A model generated the notes under the pieces. The model was given only the letters and a program-made list of their open reading frames with translations. It was not told the DNA's origin and ran no database searches. From contig JABHLR010000001.1 in assembly GCA_018693315.1 (NCBI GenBank), positions 1 to 36,453 on the forward strand: a stretch of 36,453 nucleotides of DNA, read 5' to 3'. Source of the stretch: an archaeon. Lineage in GTDB: Archaea; Nanobdellota; Nanobdellia; Pacearchaeales; GW2011-AR1. The position numbers and the translations under genes were made by a program. This document shows positions 1 to 8,145 of this stretch, one piece after another. The number at the start of each line of letters is the position of its first letter. Position 1 is the first letter of the stretch.

Positions 1-1
1 A

Positions 2-3000
2 GTAAGAGTTGGTAATTATTATGGCGGAGGTAATTATTATCTTAACGGAACAATCGACGACGTCCTAATTTTCAATCGTTCATTGTCTGCAGATGAAATT
101 CTTGGGTTATACAATGCTTCGAGGGTTTCGCATACTGAAACTTTGGCGGATGGGGCGCATGAGTTTAGGGGGTGGACTCAGGATTTGGCTGGGAATGTTG
201 ATGCTAGTGGGTTGCAGAGTTTTAATGTTGATGCGGCGGGGCCTACGGTTTCGTTTGGGACGGGGGTTTTGGCGAATGGGAGTCAGACTGCTAATAATTG
301 GATTTTTATGAATGTGAGTTCGATTGATGTTTTGAGTAATGTTTCGACGGTTATTAATTATGATAATAGTTTGGTGAGTTGGTGGAGGATGGATGATGTT
401 AATGGGTCGTGTTATGATGATGAGACGGAGATATTAACAGATGATGGTTGGAAGTTGTTTGGTGATTTGGATAGAGACGAGAGGGTTATGACTTTGAACC
501 AGGAGACTGGTGAAAGTGAGTGGCAGATGCCTATGGATTGGCAGGAGTTTGATAATTCTAAGTTGGGTGGAGAGATGTATAATGTTTTGCTTGAGGATGG
601 AAGTGAGTTGGTTGTGAGTGAGAAGCATAGGGTTTATGTTAGTGATAGTATTTCAGAAAAAGAAATCAAAGGTGCTGAAAATATAGCACCAATGGTAACA
701 CAAATCTCCACAGATTGTAATTATTTGAATTTGAGAAACTATATAAATGTTTCTGTTAATAGTAGTATTGCCGAGAGTGCTCCTGTAGCATCAATGGTAA
801 TGCGCCCGTCTCAAAAACGGGGTCTCCACAGACTTTCGGGTTCGATTCCCGGCGGGAGCGTCTCGGCATTTAATTTCTCTTTGGAAAGGGTGACTGAAAC
901 TTATTTGAGGTTTGAGGGAGGGGATGTGATTTATTTCTTAAATGGAGATAGTGAGGTTGTTAGGGTTGAGAGTATCGAGAAGGTTGATTATGATGGGAAG
1001 ATTTATGATGTTGATGTGGGGAATGATGTTGTGTTGGTTCGGCGACTTGGGAGTTCTGAGTTATGGAGTGGGAATAGTGATCCTGTTGATTATATGGGTT
1101 TGAATAATGGGAGTGCGGTTGATGGTGCTGCGCAGACTGATGCTGGGAAATTTGGGAAGGGGTTTTCGTTTGATGGGGATGGGGATTATTTGGATGTGAG
1201 TGCGGATTCGAGTTTGAATTTCTCTCAGAATTATACTATTTCATTATGGGTGAAGGCGATTGATGATTGGGATGATATGTCTTCTGATTATGCTATATGG
1301 GATGCGGGTATGCATACTGCTTCAGCGGATCATTATTCATTATTAAAAGTTGATGCGGATGGGTCTAATAATTTACAATATATCACAACGTCAGATGGAA
1401 GTAAATCTGTGTATAGTGCAAAAACAGCGTGGAATGCTGAGCAATGGTATCATGTAGTAATTGTCCATAATTCTTCTAATTATATTTTGTGGTATATTGA
1501 TGGTTCTTTAGATGATGAGGATAGTTTTTATGCTTTGAATCAGGCTAATTATAACGGTTTCCATTTCGGAGTTAGGGATACAACAGGTAGTGGTGCTGTT
1601 TATTTCAATGGAACTCTTGACGACGTAATGATATTTAATCGTTCACTCTCAGCTGAAGAGATACTTGGACTTTATGCAAATCAAACATCTCGTTATTTGC
1701 CGATTAATTATACTGGGCTTGGTGAGGGGTATCATACGTTTAAGGGGTATGCTCAGGATATGGCGGGGAATGTGGATGCTAGCTTGGAGGTTCGGACTGT
1801 GCTTTCGGATTTGGCTTATCCTTTGGTTGATTATGATTCTTCGACTCCTGCTGATGTGAGCTATACTAATGGAACTAGTTTGTATGTGAATGTGTCTGTT
1901 ATTGAATCGAACTTTGCGAATATTACTTTTACACTACATAATTCTTCTGGTGAGGTTAATGTTACGACTTATACTAGTTTGGTTCAGGAGATTAATTGGA
2001 CGCTTGGAGCTGATGGGAATTATACTTACAATGTGACTGTTGTTGATTTGGCTGCTAAGGTTAATTCGACAGCGACGAGAACTTTGGTTAAGGATACGGT
2101 TGCGCCTGCTTTGGTTTTGAATACTGAAGGGATGCCTGATAATAATTCTGTTGGGGCTTCGAGTGCTTTGTTTAATTGGACTGTTTCGGACAATATTGAT
2201 GGTTCGATAGCTTGTTATCCTACGACGAGCGTTGATGGTGATTTGACGGGAGTGAATGTGGCTAATGCTACTACGAATTGGTCGACTGAGACTTTGAGTG
2301 GTGGGACTCATTTGATGAGGGTTAGGTGTGAAGATGATGCTGGGAATTCTAATACTACTTTGGCTTCGATAACTTATCTTGTTGCTGTGATTAACTTTTC
2401 GGCGCCTGTTAATAATTTGACTTATAGGATTGGGGATGAAGTTACTTTGTTTGTTGAGGAATTGGATGGGACGGACTTTTTGACTAATGTTACTATTCCT
2501 ATTGTTAGAGCTGGTTCGATTTTTGAGACTGCTAATTCTGTGGAGGTTGCTAGTAATAATTGGAGCGTGAGTTATACTTTGCCGTCGATATCGCCTACTT
2601 ATTTGACAGCTAGAGGTCAGGCATTTAATCAGAGTGTTGGTGCTAGTCAGAATGTTACGCAGAATGTTGGGTTGATTCTTTTGAGGGCTGCTGGGAATAC
2701 TTCTGTTCCAACGATGACGAAGATGTGTCCTAATCGGACTTATGTGATTAATGCTACGGACGCTTTGATTGAGGTTGTTAGTGATTTGGATACTTTGGTT
2801 TATAGTACGACTTTGAATGTGACTTCTCCATCTGGAATTAATTATACTTTGAGCGCTGATGTTTCGACGCAGGATACGGACAGTTATGTTAACTCTGAGA
2901 ATTATACTTTGGTTGTGAATGAGACTGGGGTTTGGACTATTAATTCGACTGTTGAGGACTTTGAGAATCAGAGTATTAGTTCTGCTTATAATTTGACTTC

Positions 3001-4321
3001 GGCTACTTCGTTTAATACTTATAGTATCAATTCGTCGACGGTGACTAATATGTCGGTGCAGGATAGGTGTGATGGTGCGGAGATTGATCAGAATACTAAT
3101 ATGGATGTTGTGGTTGTTGATGGGGCTTTGCTTGATTTGAATGTTTCGATTGATGAGCCTTTGGTTAATGCTACTGAGATGAATATTTTCTTTAGGGAGT
3201 TGAACTTGACTGGGAATGTTAGTGACGCTGTTAACTTTACTTTGAGGACGAATGAGACTGATGCGCCGACCAATGAGAGGAGGATTTTGACTTTTGATTT
3301 GAATTCGAGTTTGAACTTTACTAATTATACTATTACTTATGATTATTCGGATGTTGCGCATAGTGTTGCGAATGAGAGTGCTTTGAAAATGTGGAAGTGT
3401 GCGAATGCTTCGAATTGTACTTTGGTTGAATTGAACTCTACTGTTAATGAAACTGCTGATACTATCTCTGCTACTGCGACTAACTTTTCGAGGTTTATGA
3501 TTACTGAACCTGCTTCTAGTAATGAGACTGCCACGGAGACTGTGACTGTGACTGTTTCAGGAGGGGGTAGTACTGTTACGGAGACTGTTTATAGGAGTTT
3601 GCAGTTGCTTGTTCCTGGGACTGTTGAGTTGAGTTTGGCTGATGAGGTTGTTGTACCGATACAAGTATTGAATCCAGAGGATGTTGCTATGAGTGGGATT
3701 GCTTTGAATGCTTCGCCTAATACTGAGGACTTGAGCGCTGAGTGGGAGAAGAATGAGATTGAGAGCTTGGGTGCTGGAGAGAATGAGACTATTTTGTTGT
3801 ATCTTGAGTCGCATTCTAAGCCGGGCGAGTATGATGTTGATATTACTGCTACTGTTACGTCGCCGATGGTTCAGGAAACTGCGAAGCTTTATGTTAGACT
3901 TGTCGAGGCTATTGGGAAGGAGACTTTGGTTGAGAGGATTGTTTTGGCGACTGATATGTTTAGGGAAAATCCTGAGTGTTTGGAGTTGAACGATTTGTTG
4001 GAGGATGCGGAGTTGAAGCTTGAGGCTGGGGATATTGAGGGGAGTAAGGATAGAGTTCAGTTGGCTATTGCTAAATGTAAGGATTTGATTGCTGGGAAAG
4101 AGTCGCCGTTGATTTATACTCGATATAGGGAATGGTTGGTTCCGGTTTCTATTGCTTCTATTTTATTGGCGATTGCATTTGCGGTTGTGATATTATTAAG
4201 GAAGCCGAAGTTTAATTTTTATAAGAATAAGGAGAAAAAGTCGAGTAGAGGATGGTTTGGATTTGGGAAAAAGAAGAGCAAGAAGGTTGGCGGGAAAAAG
4301 AAGAAGGGTGTTTTTAGTTAG
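2..4321 (+). CDS. Giant LamG-domain surface protein with mini-intein, 5' end outside window
   Basis: The reading frame is open from base 2 and already encodes the end of a LamG domain (LNGTIDDVLIFNRSLSADEI), so the ATG at 83 is internal and the gene begins upstream of the window. A second LamG domain starts near base 371 (SLVSWWRMDDVNGS), is interrupted by an intein-like insert at 410-1075, resumes with SDPVDYMGLNNGS and ends near 1680. Then follow repeated beta-rich, Ig-like segments with very many N-x-S/T sequons, a C-terminal transmembrane helix (about 4139-4199) and a highly basic cytoplasmic tail. This is the architecture of an archaeal S-layer-like or adhesive surface protein anchored by its C terminus; LamG domains usually bind glycans or proteins. 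The exact ligand is unknown. The long open frames on the opposite strand are composition artefacts. Confidence 0.85.
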   Translation, partial: VRVGNYYGGGNYYLNGTIDDVLIFNRSLSADEILGLYNASRVSHTETLADGAHEFRGWTQDLAGNVDASGLQSFNVDAAGPTVSFGTGVLANGSQTANNWIFMNVSSIDVLSNVSTVINYDNSLVSWWRMDDVNGSCYDDETEILTDDGWKLFGDLDRDERVMTLNQETGESEWQMPMDWQEFDNSKLGGEMYNVLLEDGSELVVSEKHRVYVSDSISEKEIKGAENIAPMVTQISTDCNYLNLRNYINVSVNSSIAESAPVASMVMRPSQKRGLHRLSGSIPGGSVSAFNFSLERVTETYLRFEGGDVIYFLNGDSEVVRVESIEKVDYDGKIYDVDVGNDVVLVRRLGSSELWSGNSDPVDYMGLNNGSAVDGAAQTDAGKFGKGFSFDGDGDYLDVSADSSLNFSQNYTISLWVKAIDDWDDMSSDYAIWDAGMHTASADHYSLLKVDADGSNNLQYITTSDGSKSVYSAKTAWNAEQWYHVVIVHNSSNYILWYIDGSLDDEDSFYALNQANYNGFHFGVRDTTGSGAVYFNGTLDDVMIFNRSLSAEEILGLYANQTSRYLPINYTGLGEGYHTFKGYAQDMAGNVDASLEVRTVLSDLAYPLVDYDSSTPADVSYTNGTSLYVNVSVIESNFANITFTLHNSSGEVNVTTYTSLVQEINWTLGADGNYTYNVTVVDLAAKVNSTATRTLVKDTVAPALVLNTEGMPDNNSVGASSALFNWTVSDNIDGSIACYPTTSVDGDLTGVNVANATTNWSTETLSGGTHLMRVRCEDDAGNSNTTLASITYLVAVINFSAPVNNLTYRIGDEVTLFVEELDGTDFLTNVTIPIVRAGSIFETANSVEVASNNWSVSYTLPSISPTYLTARGQAFNQSVGASQNVTQNVGLILLRAAGNTSVPTMTKMCPNRTYVINATDALIEVVSDLDTLVYSTTLNVTSPSGINYTLSADVSTQDTDSYVNSENYTLVVNETGVWTINSTVEDFENQSISSAYNLTSATSFNTYSINSSTVTNMSVQDRCDGAEIDQNTNMDVVVVDGALLDLNVSIDEPLVNATEMNIFFRELNLTGNVSDAVNFTLRTNETDAPTNERRILTFDLNSSLNFTNYTITYDYSDVAHSVANESALKMWKCANASNCTLVELNSTVNETADTISATATNFSRFMITEPASSNETATETVTVTVSGGGSTVTETVYRSLQLLVPGTVELSLADEVVVPIQVLNPEDVAMSGIALNASPNTEDLSAEWEKNEIESLGAGENETILLYLESHSKPGEYDVDITATVTSPMVQETAKLYVRLVEAIGKETLVERIVLATDMFRENPECLELNDLLEDAELKLEAGDIEGSKDRVQLAIAKCKDLIAGKESPLIYTRYREWLVPVSIASILLAIAFAVVILLRKPKFNFYKNKEKKSSRGWFGFGKKKSKKVGGKKKKGVFS
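671..690 (+). repeat. Small hairpin in the intein coding sequence
   Basis: GGTGCT (671-676) and AGCACC (685-690) are perfect inverted repeats around an 8-base AT-rich loop. It lies in the compositionally unusual segment upstream of the tRNA-like sequence; possible role unknown. Confidence 0.45.
770..867 (+). repeat. Perfect 7-bp inverted repeat enclosing the tRNA-like sequence
   Basis: GCCGAGA at 770-776 is the exact reverse complement of TCTCGGC at 861-867. Together with the acceptor stem they form a near-continuous 14-bp helix, interrupted only by GT on the 5' side and the discriminator G on the 3' side. It could be a processing signal for a tRNA within an mRNA, or the end of an inserted element. 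Confidence 0.8.
779..860 (+). tRNA. tRNA-Leu(CAA)-like sequence embedded in the intein coding sequence
   Basis: A full cloverleaf can be drawn by hand. The acceptor stem is GCTCCTG/CGGGAGC (779-785 with 853-859, 7 pairs including one G-T). The D stem is GCAT/ATGC with GG in its loop. The anticodon stem is CCCGT/ACGGG around CTCAAAA, giving anticodon CAA at 812-814. A variable arm GTCT/AGAC is present, and the T stem TCGGG/CCCGG carries the canonical loop TTCGATT. Discriminator is G860. The long variable arm fits Leu or Ser; the anticodon reads the Leu codon TTG, but archaeal tRNA-Leu normally has A73 and tRNA-Ser G73. Position 14 is C rather than the usual A. It lies on the coding strand and is read through in frame. 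Functional tRNA, decayed tRNA or tRNA mimic cannot be distinguished here. Confidence 0.75.
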
Positions 4322-4662
4322 TTGCGGATTAGAGCTTTGGTTTCTTTTATTAGGTTGTTGAATATTTTTTTGTTTACCTCTCCGCTGTTGTATTCGATGG
4401 TTTGGATTTTTGATGCTAGTGCGAAGATGTCGAGTTTGATTTGATGATTGATTTTTTTAGATTTTATTTTTTTTGCCAGTTCTTCGTAGGTCAGGGATTG
4501 TTTGATTTTATATTTTTCTTTGAGATAGACGTGGAATATTTTGTTGAGTTCTTCTATTGATGTTGAAGATAGTTTTTCTCTTTTTAGTTTTGAGAGTTCT
4601 CTTAACGCTCCTTCTTGAAGTTTAGTTTTTATCTTATCTTTTCTTTTTTTGAATGACCACAT
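4318..4662 (-). CDS. Small basic protein of unknown function, divergent from moxR
   Basis: The 114-residue product is highly basic and helical, with no signal peptide or membrane segment. The middle (ELNKIFHVYLKEKY, then SLTYEELAKKI) weakly resembles the C-terminal cytoplasmic segment of DUF4129-type proteins that often accompany MoxR/DUF58/VWA genes; I would not assign it to that family on this alone. It is transcribed away from moxR from a shared 80-base intergenic region, and its stop overlaps the last bases of the upstream surface-protein gene on the other strand. Its start MWSFKKRKDK is followed by a typical lysine-rich stretch. A role linked to the MoxR cluster is inference from position. 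Confidence 0.6.
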   Translation of the reverse strand: MWSFKKRKDKIKTKLQEGALRELSKLKREKLSSTSIEELNKIFHVYLKEKYKIKQSLTYEELAKKIKSKKINHQIKLDIFALASKIQTIEYNSGEVNKKIFNNLIKETKALIRN

Positions 4663-4711
4663 ACTGAAGTTAGGGTTCGGGATTTTATAAGTTTATTGTG
4701 AGGCTGAAAAA

Positions 4712-4722
4712 AGTTTATATAG
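4712..4722 (+). promoter_or_regulatory. TATA box of the moxR cluster
   Basis: AGTTTATATAG is centred about 26 bases before the ATG at 4743, as expected for a leaderless archaeal transcript. It decides against the upstream in-frame GTG at 4698, which lies before the TATA box. Confidence 0.6.
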
Positions 4723-4742
4723 TCTTTTTTGTTTGGGATGTT

Positions 4743-5804
4743 ATGAAGAAGGTGAAGGTTTCTAAGAAATCTGTGAAGCATAAGTCTGTGGTTCATCATA
4801 AGAAGGTTAAGCATAAAGAAGTTCATAAGGAAAGTCATAGTAGGAGAAGCGTTTATTATGATGATTTGCAAAAGGTTAAGGCTGAGGTTGCGAAGATGGT
4901 GCTTGGGCATGGGGAGGTTACTGAGAGTATTCTGAGGGCGTTGCTTGCGAATGGGCATGTTTTGATTGAGGGTGTTCCTGGTGTTGCAAAGACGTTGTTA
5001 ATTAGGACGTTGGCGGAGGTTTCTGGTGTTGCGTCGTCGAGGATTCAGTTTACTGTTGATTTGCTGCCGGCTGATATAAGTGGTATTACAACTTATACTC
5101 CTGGGAAAGGATTTGAGACGATTAAGGGTCCGATATTTTCTAACTTTGTTATTGCTGATGAGATTAATCGGGCGCCGCCTAAGACTCAGTCGGCTTTGTT
5201 GGAGGCTATGCAGGAGAAGCAGGTTACGATTGGGAAGCAGACGTTTCAGCTTGAGCCGCCGTTCTTTGTTATGGCTAATCATAATCCGATTGAGAGTTCT
5301 GGGACTTATAAGTTGCCAGAGGCGCAGGTTGATAGGTTTTTGTTTAAGTTGAAGATGGGGTATCCGAGTAATGAGGATGAGGAGGGGATTATTGATCAGA
5401 ATATTACGACGCATAAATTTGAGGATTTTAAGGTTGCGCAGATTTTGAGCGCTGAGAAAATAATGAAGATGCAGGAGTTGGTGAAGGAGATTCCTATGAG
5501 TGCGCAGATTAGGAAGTATATTGTTAGGATTGTTGAGGCGACGAGGAATCCGAAGGATGTTGGAATTAGGCATGGGAAGTATATTGAGTGGGGAGGTTCT
5601 CCGAGGGCGTCGATTGCTTTGGGGATTGGTGCTAGGGCTGATGCGTTTTTGAAAGGGCAGGGAAATGTTTCGCCGCAGAACGTTAAGAATGTTGCTCATG
5701 ATGTTTTGAGACATAGGATTTTGTTGAATTATGCTGGGCAGGCTGAGAATATTAATTCTGATAAGATTATAGATGAGATTCTTGATAAGGTGAAGGTACC
5801 TTAG
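4743..5804 (+). CDS. MoxR-family AAA+ ATPase
   Basis: The product has 353 residues. After a Lys/His-rich N terminus of about 40 residues comes an AAA_3 domain with Walker A GVPGVAKT, Walker B VIADEINRAPP, sensor segment MANHNPIESSGTYKLPEAQ and the arginine-containing DRFLFKL, followed by the C-terminal lid with RHGKYIEWGGSPRAS. MoxR ATPases act as chaperones that load or mature partner proteins carrying VWA domains. Here the partners follow directly: DUF58 protein after 8 bases, then a VWA membrane protein. The KKVKVSKKSVKHK-type basic leader is unusual for the family and could bind nucleic acid or membrane. Start chosen at 4743 because the TATA box lies 26 bases upstream; a GTG at 4698 would add 15 hydrophobic residues. 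Confidence 0.92.
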   Translation: MKKVKVSKKSVKHKSVVHHKKVKHKEVHKESHSRRSVYYDDLQKVKAEVAKMVLGHGEVTESILRALLANGHVLIEGVPGVAKTLLIRTLAEVSGVASSRIQFTVDLLPADISGITTYTPGKGFETIKGPIFSNFVIADEINRAPPKTQSALLEAMQEKQVTIGKQTFQLEPPFFVMANHNPIESSGTYKLPEAQVDRFLFKLKMGYPSNEDEEGIIDQNITTHKFEDFKVAQILSAEKIMKMQELVKEIPMSAQIRKYIVRIVEATRNPKDVGIRHGKYIEWGGSPRASIALGIGARADAFLKGQGNVSPQNVKNVAHDVLRHRILLNYAGQAENINSDKIIDEILDKVKVP

Positions 5805-5812
5805 GAGTTCTT

Positions 5813-6700
5813 ATGGCAAAATTAAAGATTGATCTTAATTTTTCTTTGAAGAGATTGGATTTGGTTACGAAGGGTTTGGTGACGACGAAGTTTCTTGGGA
5901 ATTATGCGAGTGCGTTTAAGGGGCAGGGTTTGGAGTTTGCTGATTATAGGAATTATGCTCAGGGGACTGATGATGCTTCGAGGATAGATTGGAAGGCGAG
6001 TCAGAGAGTTAATAATTTGCTTGTGAAGGAATTTGTTGAGGAACGGAATATGGAGATTTTGTTTTTGGTTGATGTGTCTGAGAAGATGTTGGCTGGTTCG
6101 ACGAAGCAGTTGAAGGCAGAGTATGTTGCGGAGATGGTTGCGGCTTTGAGTTATAGTATGCTTAGTGCTGGCGACGCTGTTGGGCTTGTTTTGTTTTCTG
6201 ATAAGATTGTGAAGTTTGTGCATCCGCAGTCTGGGATGAAGCAGGTTTATACTATAACGGAGAGTTTGGCTAATACAAATAATTATGGGAGTTTTTCGGA
6301 TATTGATTTGGCTGTTGATCATGCGTTTAGGAATATTGAGAAAGGGACGTTGGTCATTTTGATTTCTGATTTTATTTATCCTATTAAATCTGAGAAGAAT
6401 TTTAGGTTGGCTTCGAGTAAGTTTGATTTGATTTCTGTTATGGTTCGGGATCCTATTGACATGAATTTGCCTGAGGGTTCTGGAGAGGTTGTTGCGCAGG
6501 ATCCTGTTTCTGGAGAGGTTTTATTGATTAATCCTGCGAAGATGAGGAAAGAATATGGAAGTATGGCGGCTTCCGACGTTACGAAGATAAGGAATTTGAT
6601 GAAGAAGTCTGGTGGGGATTTGCTTTTTGTTGAAACGTCGAAGCCATTTGTCAAGCCTGTTATAGAATTTTTTAAGAAGAGGGAAGCAGAATGGAGATAG
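5813..6700 (+). CDS. DUF58 domain protein of the MoxR cluster
   Basis: The product has 295 residues, the usual size. The DUF58 signature is clear: GQGLEFADYRNYAQGTDDAS then RIDWKASQRVNNLLVKEF. After it comes a VWA-like fold with the metal-site-like LFLVDVSEKML and LVILISDFIYP. DUF58 proteins are coupled to MoxR ATPases and VWA membrane proteins, probably in assembly or quality control of envelope proteins. No membrane segment is visible, so it is likely cytosolic. AGGAG lies a few bases before the ATG, which fits reinitiation within the operon. The 3' end overlaps the VWA gene by 10 bases, implying translational coupling. Confidence 0.92.
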   Translation: MAKLKIDLNFSLKRLDLVTKGLVTTKFLGNYASAFKGQGLEFADYRNYAQGTDDASRIDWKASQRVNNLLVKEFVEERNMEILFLVDVSEKMLAGSTKQLKAEYVAEMVAALSYSMLSAGDAVGLVLFSDKIVKFVHPQSGMKQVYTITESLANTNNYGSFSDIDLAVDHAFRNIEKGTLVILISDFIYPIKSEKNFRLASSKFDLISVMVRDPIDMNLPEGSGEVVAQDPVSGEVLLINPAKMRKEYGSMAASDVTKIRNLMKKSGGDLLFVETSKPFVKPVIEFFKKREAEWR

Positions 6701-7632
6701 TCTTTCAGAATTCGTTTTACCTTTGGGCGTTGGTGGTTATACCGTTGGTGATAGTTATTCATTTTGTTTCGCTTCGGTATTCGAAGAATAGATCTGTGAA
6801 GTTTGCGAATTTTATTGCGTTGGCGAGGGTTTCTGAGAAAGTTGGTTTGAGTTCTAATTTTGGTGTTTTGTTTTTGAGGGTTTTTGTTTTGATTTTTGTT
6901 GTTTTTGCAATTGCTGGGACGAGTGTTTGGTATGAGGGAACGAGTGTGACTTCTGATTATGTGGTTGCGATTGATGCGAGTGCGAGTATGTTGGCTGAGG
7001 ATTTGTCTCCGACGCGGCTTGATGTTGCGAAAGAAACTGCTGTTAATTTTGTTGATAAGTTGAATCCGCTTTATTCTTCCGTCGCTGTTGTGAGTTTTTC
7101 GGGGACGCCGTTTGTTCATCAGATGTTGACTAAGAATCATGGGATTGTGGTTGATGCCATTAATGAAATTGGTGTTCGAAGATTGGGGGGTACTGATATT
7201 GGGAATTCTGTTATTACGGGTTCTAATATTTTGTTTGCTTCTGCTGAGCCTAAGGTTGTTGTGATAATTACTGACGGTAGGGATAATGTTGGCTTGAGTG
7301 TTGAGGATGCGATTTTCTATGCTAATGATAATAATGTTTTGGTTTATACTATTGGGATTGGGACAGAGGAGGGTTTTACTGAGGGTAATGGTTCTATTGT
7401 TGGACCTTTGGGGATTGATGAGGGTGAGTTGCAGAAGTTGGCAACTGAGACCGGAGGGGAGTATTTCAATGTTAGGTCGGCTGATGATTTGGAGGGAGTT
7501 TATGGGAATATTTTGAATGCTGAGAGGAGGAGGGTTTCGCTTGACTTGACTTTCTTTTTGTTGATTGGGGGATTATTGTTGTTGGTTATTGAGTGGGTCC
7601 TTGTAAATACTAGGTTTCGTATTATACCTTAG
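6691..7632 (+). CDS. BatA/B-like membrane protein with VWA domain
   Basis: The 313-residue product has two N-terminal membrane helices (LWALVVIPLVIVIHFVSL and VLFLRVFVLIFVVFAIAG), a VWA domain, and a C-terminal membrane helix (LTFFLLIGGLLLLVIEWVLV). The metal-ion-dependent adhesion site is complete: AIDASASM, then GGTDIG and ITDGRDN. This is the arrangement of BatA/BatB-type proteins, which work with MoxR and DUF58 proteins at the membrane. The VWA domain should face the side of the membrane set by the two helices before it. Overlap with the DUF58 gene indicates one operon. The substrate is unknown; abundant large surface proteins nearby are plausible clients, but that is inference. Confidence 0.9.
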   Translation: MEIVFQNSFYLWALVVIPLVIVIHFVSLRYSKNRSVKFANFIALARVSEKVGLSSNFGVLFLRVFVLIFVVFAIAGTSVWYEGTSVTSDYVVAIDASASMLAEDLSPTRLDVAKETAVNFVDKLNPLYSSVAVVSFSGTPFVHQMLTKNHGIVVDAINEIGVRRLGGTDIGNSVITGSNILFASAEPKVVVIITDGRDNVGLSVEDAIFYANDNNVLVYTIGIGTEEGFTEGNGSIVGPLGIDEGELQKLATETGGEYFNVRSADDLEGVYGNILNAERRRVSLDLTFFLLIGGLLLLVIEWVLVNTRFRIIP

Positions 7633-7642
7633 AGTGATTAAA

Positions 7643-8104
7643 ATGTTATTTAGGACTCATATTGTTTTTTCGTTGGCTGTTTGGTTTGTGTTGAATTATT
7701 TCTTGGTTATGCCTATATATGTGTTGTTTTTTGTTCTGTTGGCGACGGTGTTTGTTGATGTTGACATTAAGAATAGTCGGTTTGGGAATCATTGGTTTTT
7801 CCGGCCGTTGCAGTTTATGACGAGGCATCGGGGGGTTTTGCATAGTTTGGTTGCTGGAATTTTGTTGTCTCTTGTAATTGGGGCTGTGAGCTTATGGGCT
7901 GGATTTGGGTTTTTTGTGGGGTATGTTTCGCATTTGTTTTTAGATTGTTTAACTAGGGGCGGGGTTAGATTGCTTTGGCCCTTTCCGTGGAAGATTAAGG
8001 GATTTGTGAGGAGTGGTGGAATTTTTGAACAGGTGGTTTTTGTTTTATTACTTTTGGGTGATATTTTTGTCGTCGGTAAAGTGGTTCTGGGTTATCTGTT
8101 TTAG
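7643..8104 (+). CDS. DUF457 (YdjM-like) membrane-bound metal-dependent hydrolase homologue
   Basis: The product has about 153 residues and four or five hydrophobic segments. The family pattern of charged and metal-binding residues is visible: RTHIVFSLAVWF at the start, FVDVDIKNSRFGNH, then TRHRGVLHSLVAG, and SHLFLDCLTRGGVRLLWPF. DUF457/YdjM proteins are integral membrane proteins annotated as metal-dependent hydrolases, although the substrate is not established. The gene follows the VWA gene by a few bases and is likely the last gene of the MoxR operon. I prefer the ATG at 7643, which has GAGTGAT just upstream as a possible Shine-Dalgarno match; the in-frame GTG at 7634 is an alternative adding three residues. 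Confidence 0.82.
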   Translation: MLFRTHIVFSLAVWFVLNYFLVMPIYVLFFVLLATVFVDVDIKNSRFGNHWFFRPLQFMTRHRGVLHSLVAGILLSLVIGAVSLWAGFGFFVGYVSHLFLDCLTRGGVRLLWPFPWKIKGFVRSGGIFEQVVFVLLLLGDIFVVGKVVLGYLF

Positions 8105-8115
8105 ATGATATAAAT

Positions 8116-8125
8116 CCTTATAAAG
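8116..8125 (+). promoter_or_regulatory. TATA box of radA
   Basis: CCTTATAAAG is centred about 26 bases before the ATG at 8146, indicating a leaderless transcript and favouring that ATG over the TTG at 8137. Confidence 0.6.
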
Positions 8126-8145
8126 GAAAGTGGATTTTGTTTGTG

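Larger units (their letters stand above)
410..1075 (+). other. Mini-intein (Hint domain) within the LamG domain
   Basis: The insert begins with Cys (CYDDETEILTDDGWKLF, intein block A). It has a block-B-like GSELVVSEKHRVYV and a block-F-like KIYDVDVGNDVVLVRR, and ends in LWSGN followed by Ser as the +1 residue. Removing these 222 residues joins NGS to SDPVDYMGLNNG, restoring an ordinary LamG sequence; this is strong evidence for a true intein position. No LAGLIDADG endonuclease is visible. The block-G penultimate His of most inteins is replaced by Gly, so splicing efficiency is uncertain; cleavage or a Hog-like activity is possible. The middle of the insert carries a tRNA-like sequence. Bases about 650-770 look richer in A and C than the flanking coding sequence, which suggests separate origin. 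Confidence 0.8.

Noticed and set aside
1934-3361. 475-codon open frame on the reverse strand
   Set aside because: Antisense to the LamG surface protein; residues are dominated by Ile, Asn, Ser and Arg, an effect of T/G-biased codons. No motifs or promoter.
4698-4742. GTG start adding 15 residues to MoxR
   Set aside because: It lies upstream of the TATA box; the leaderless ATG at 4743 fits better.
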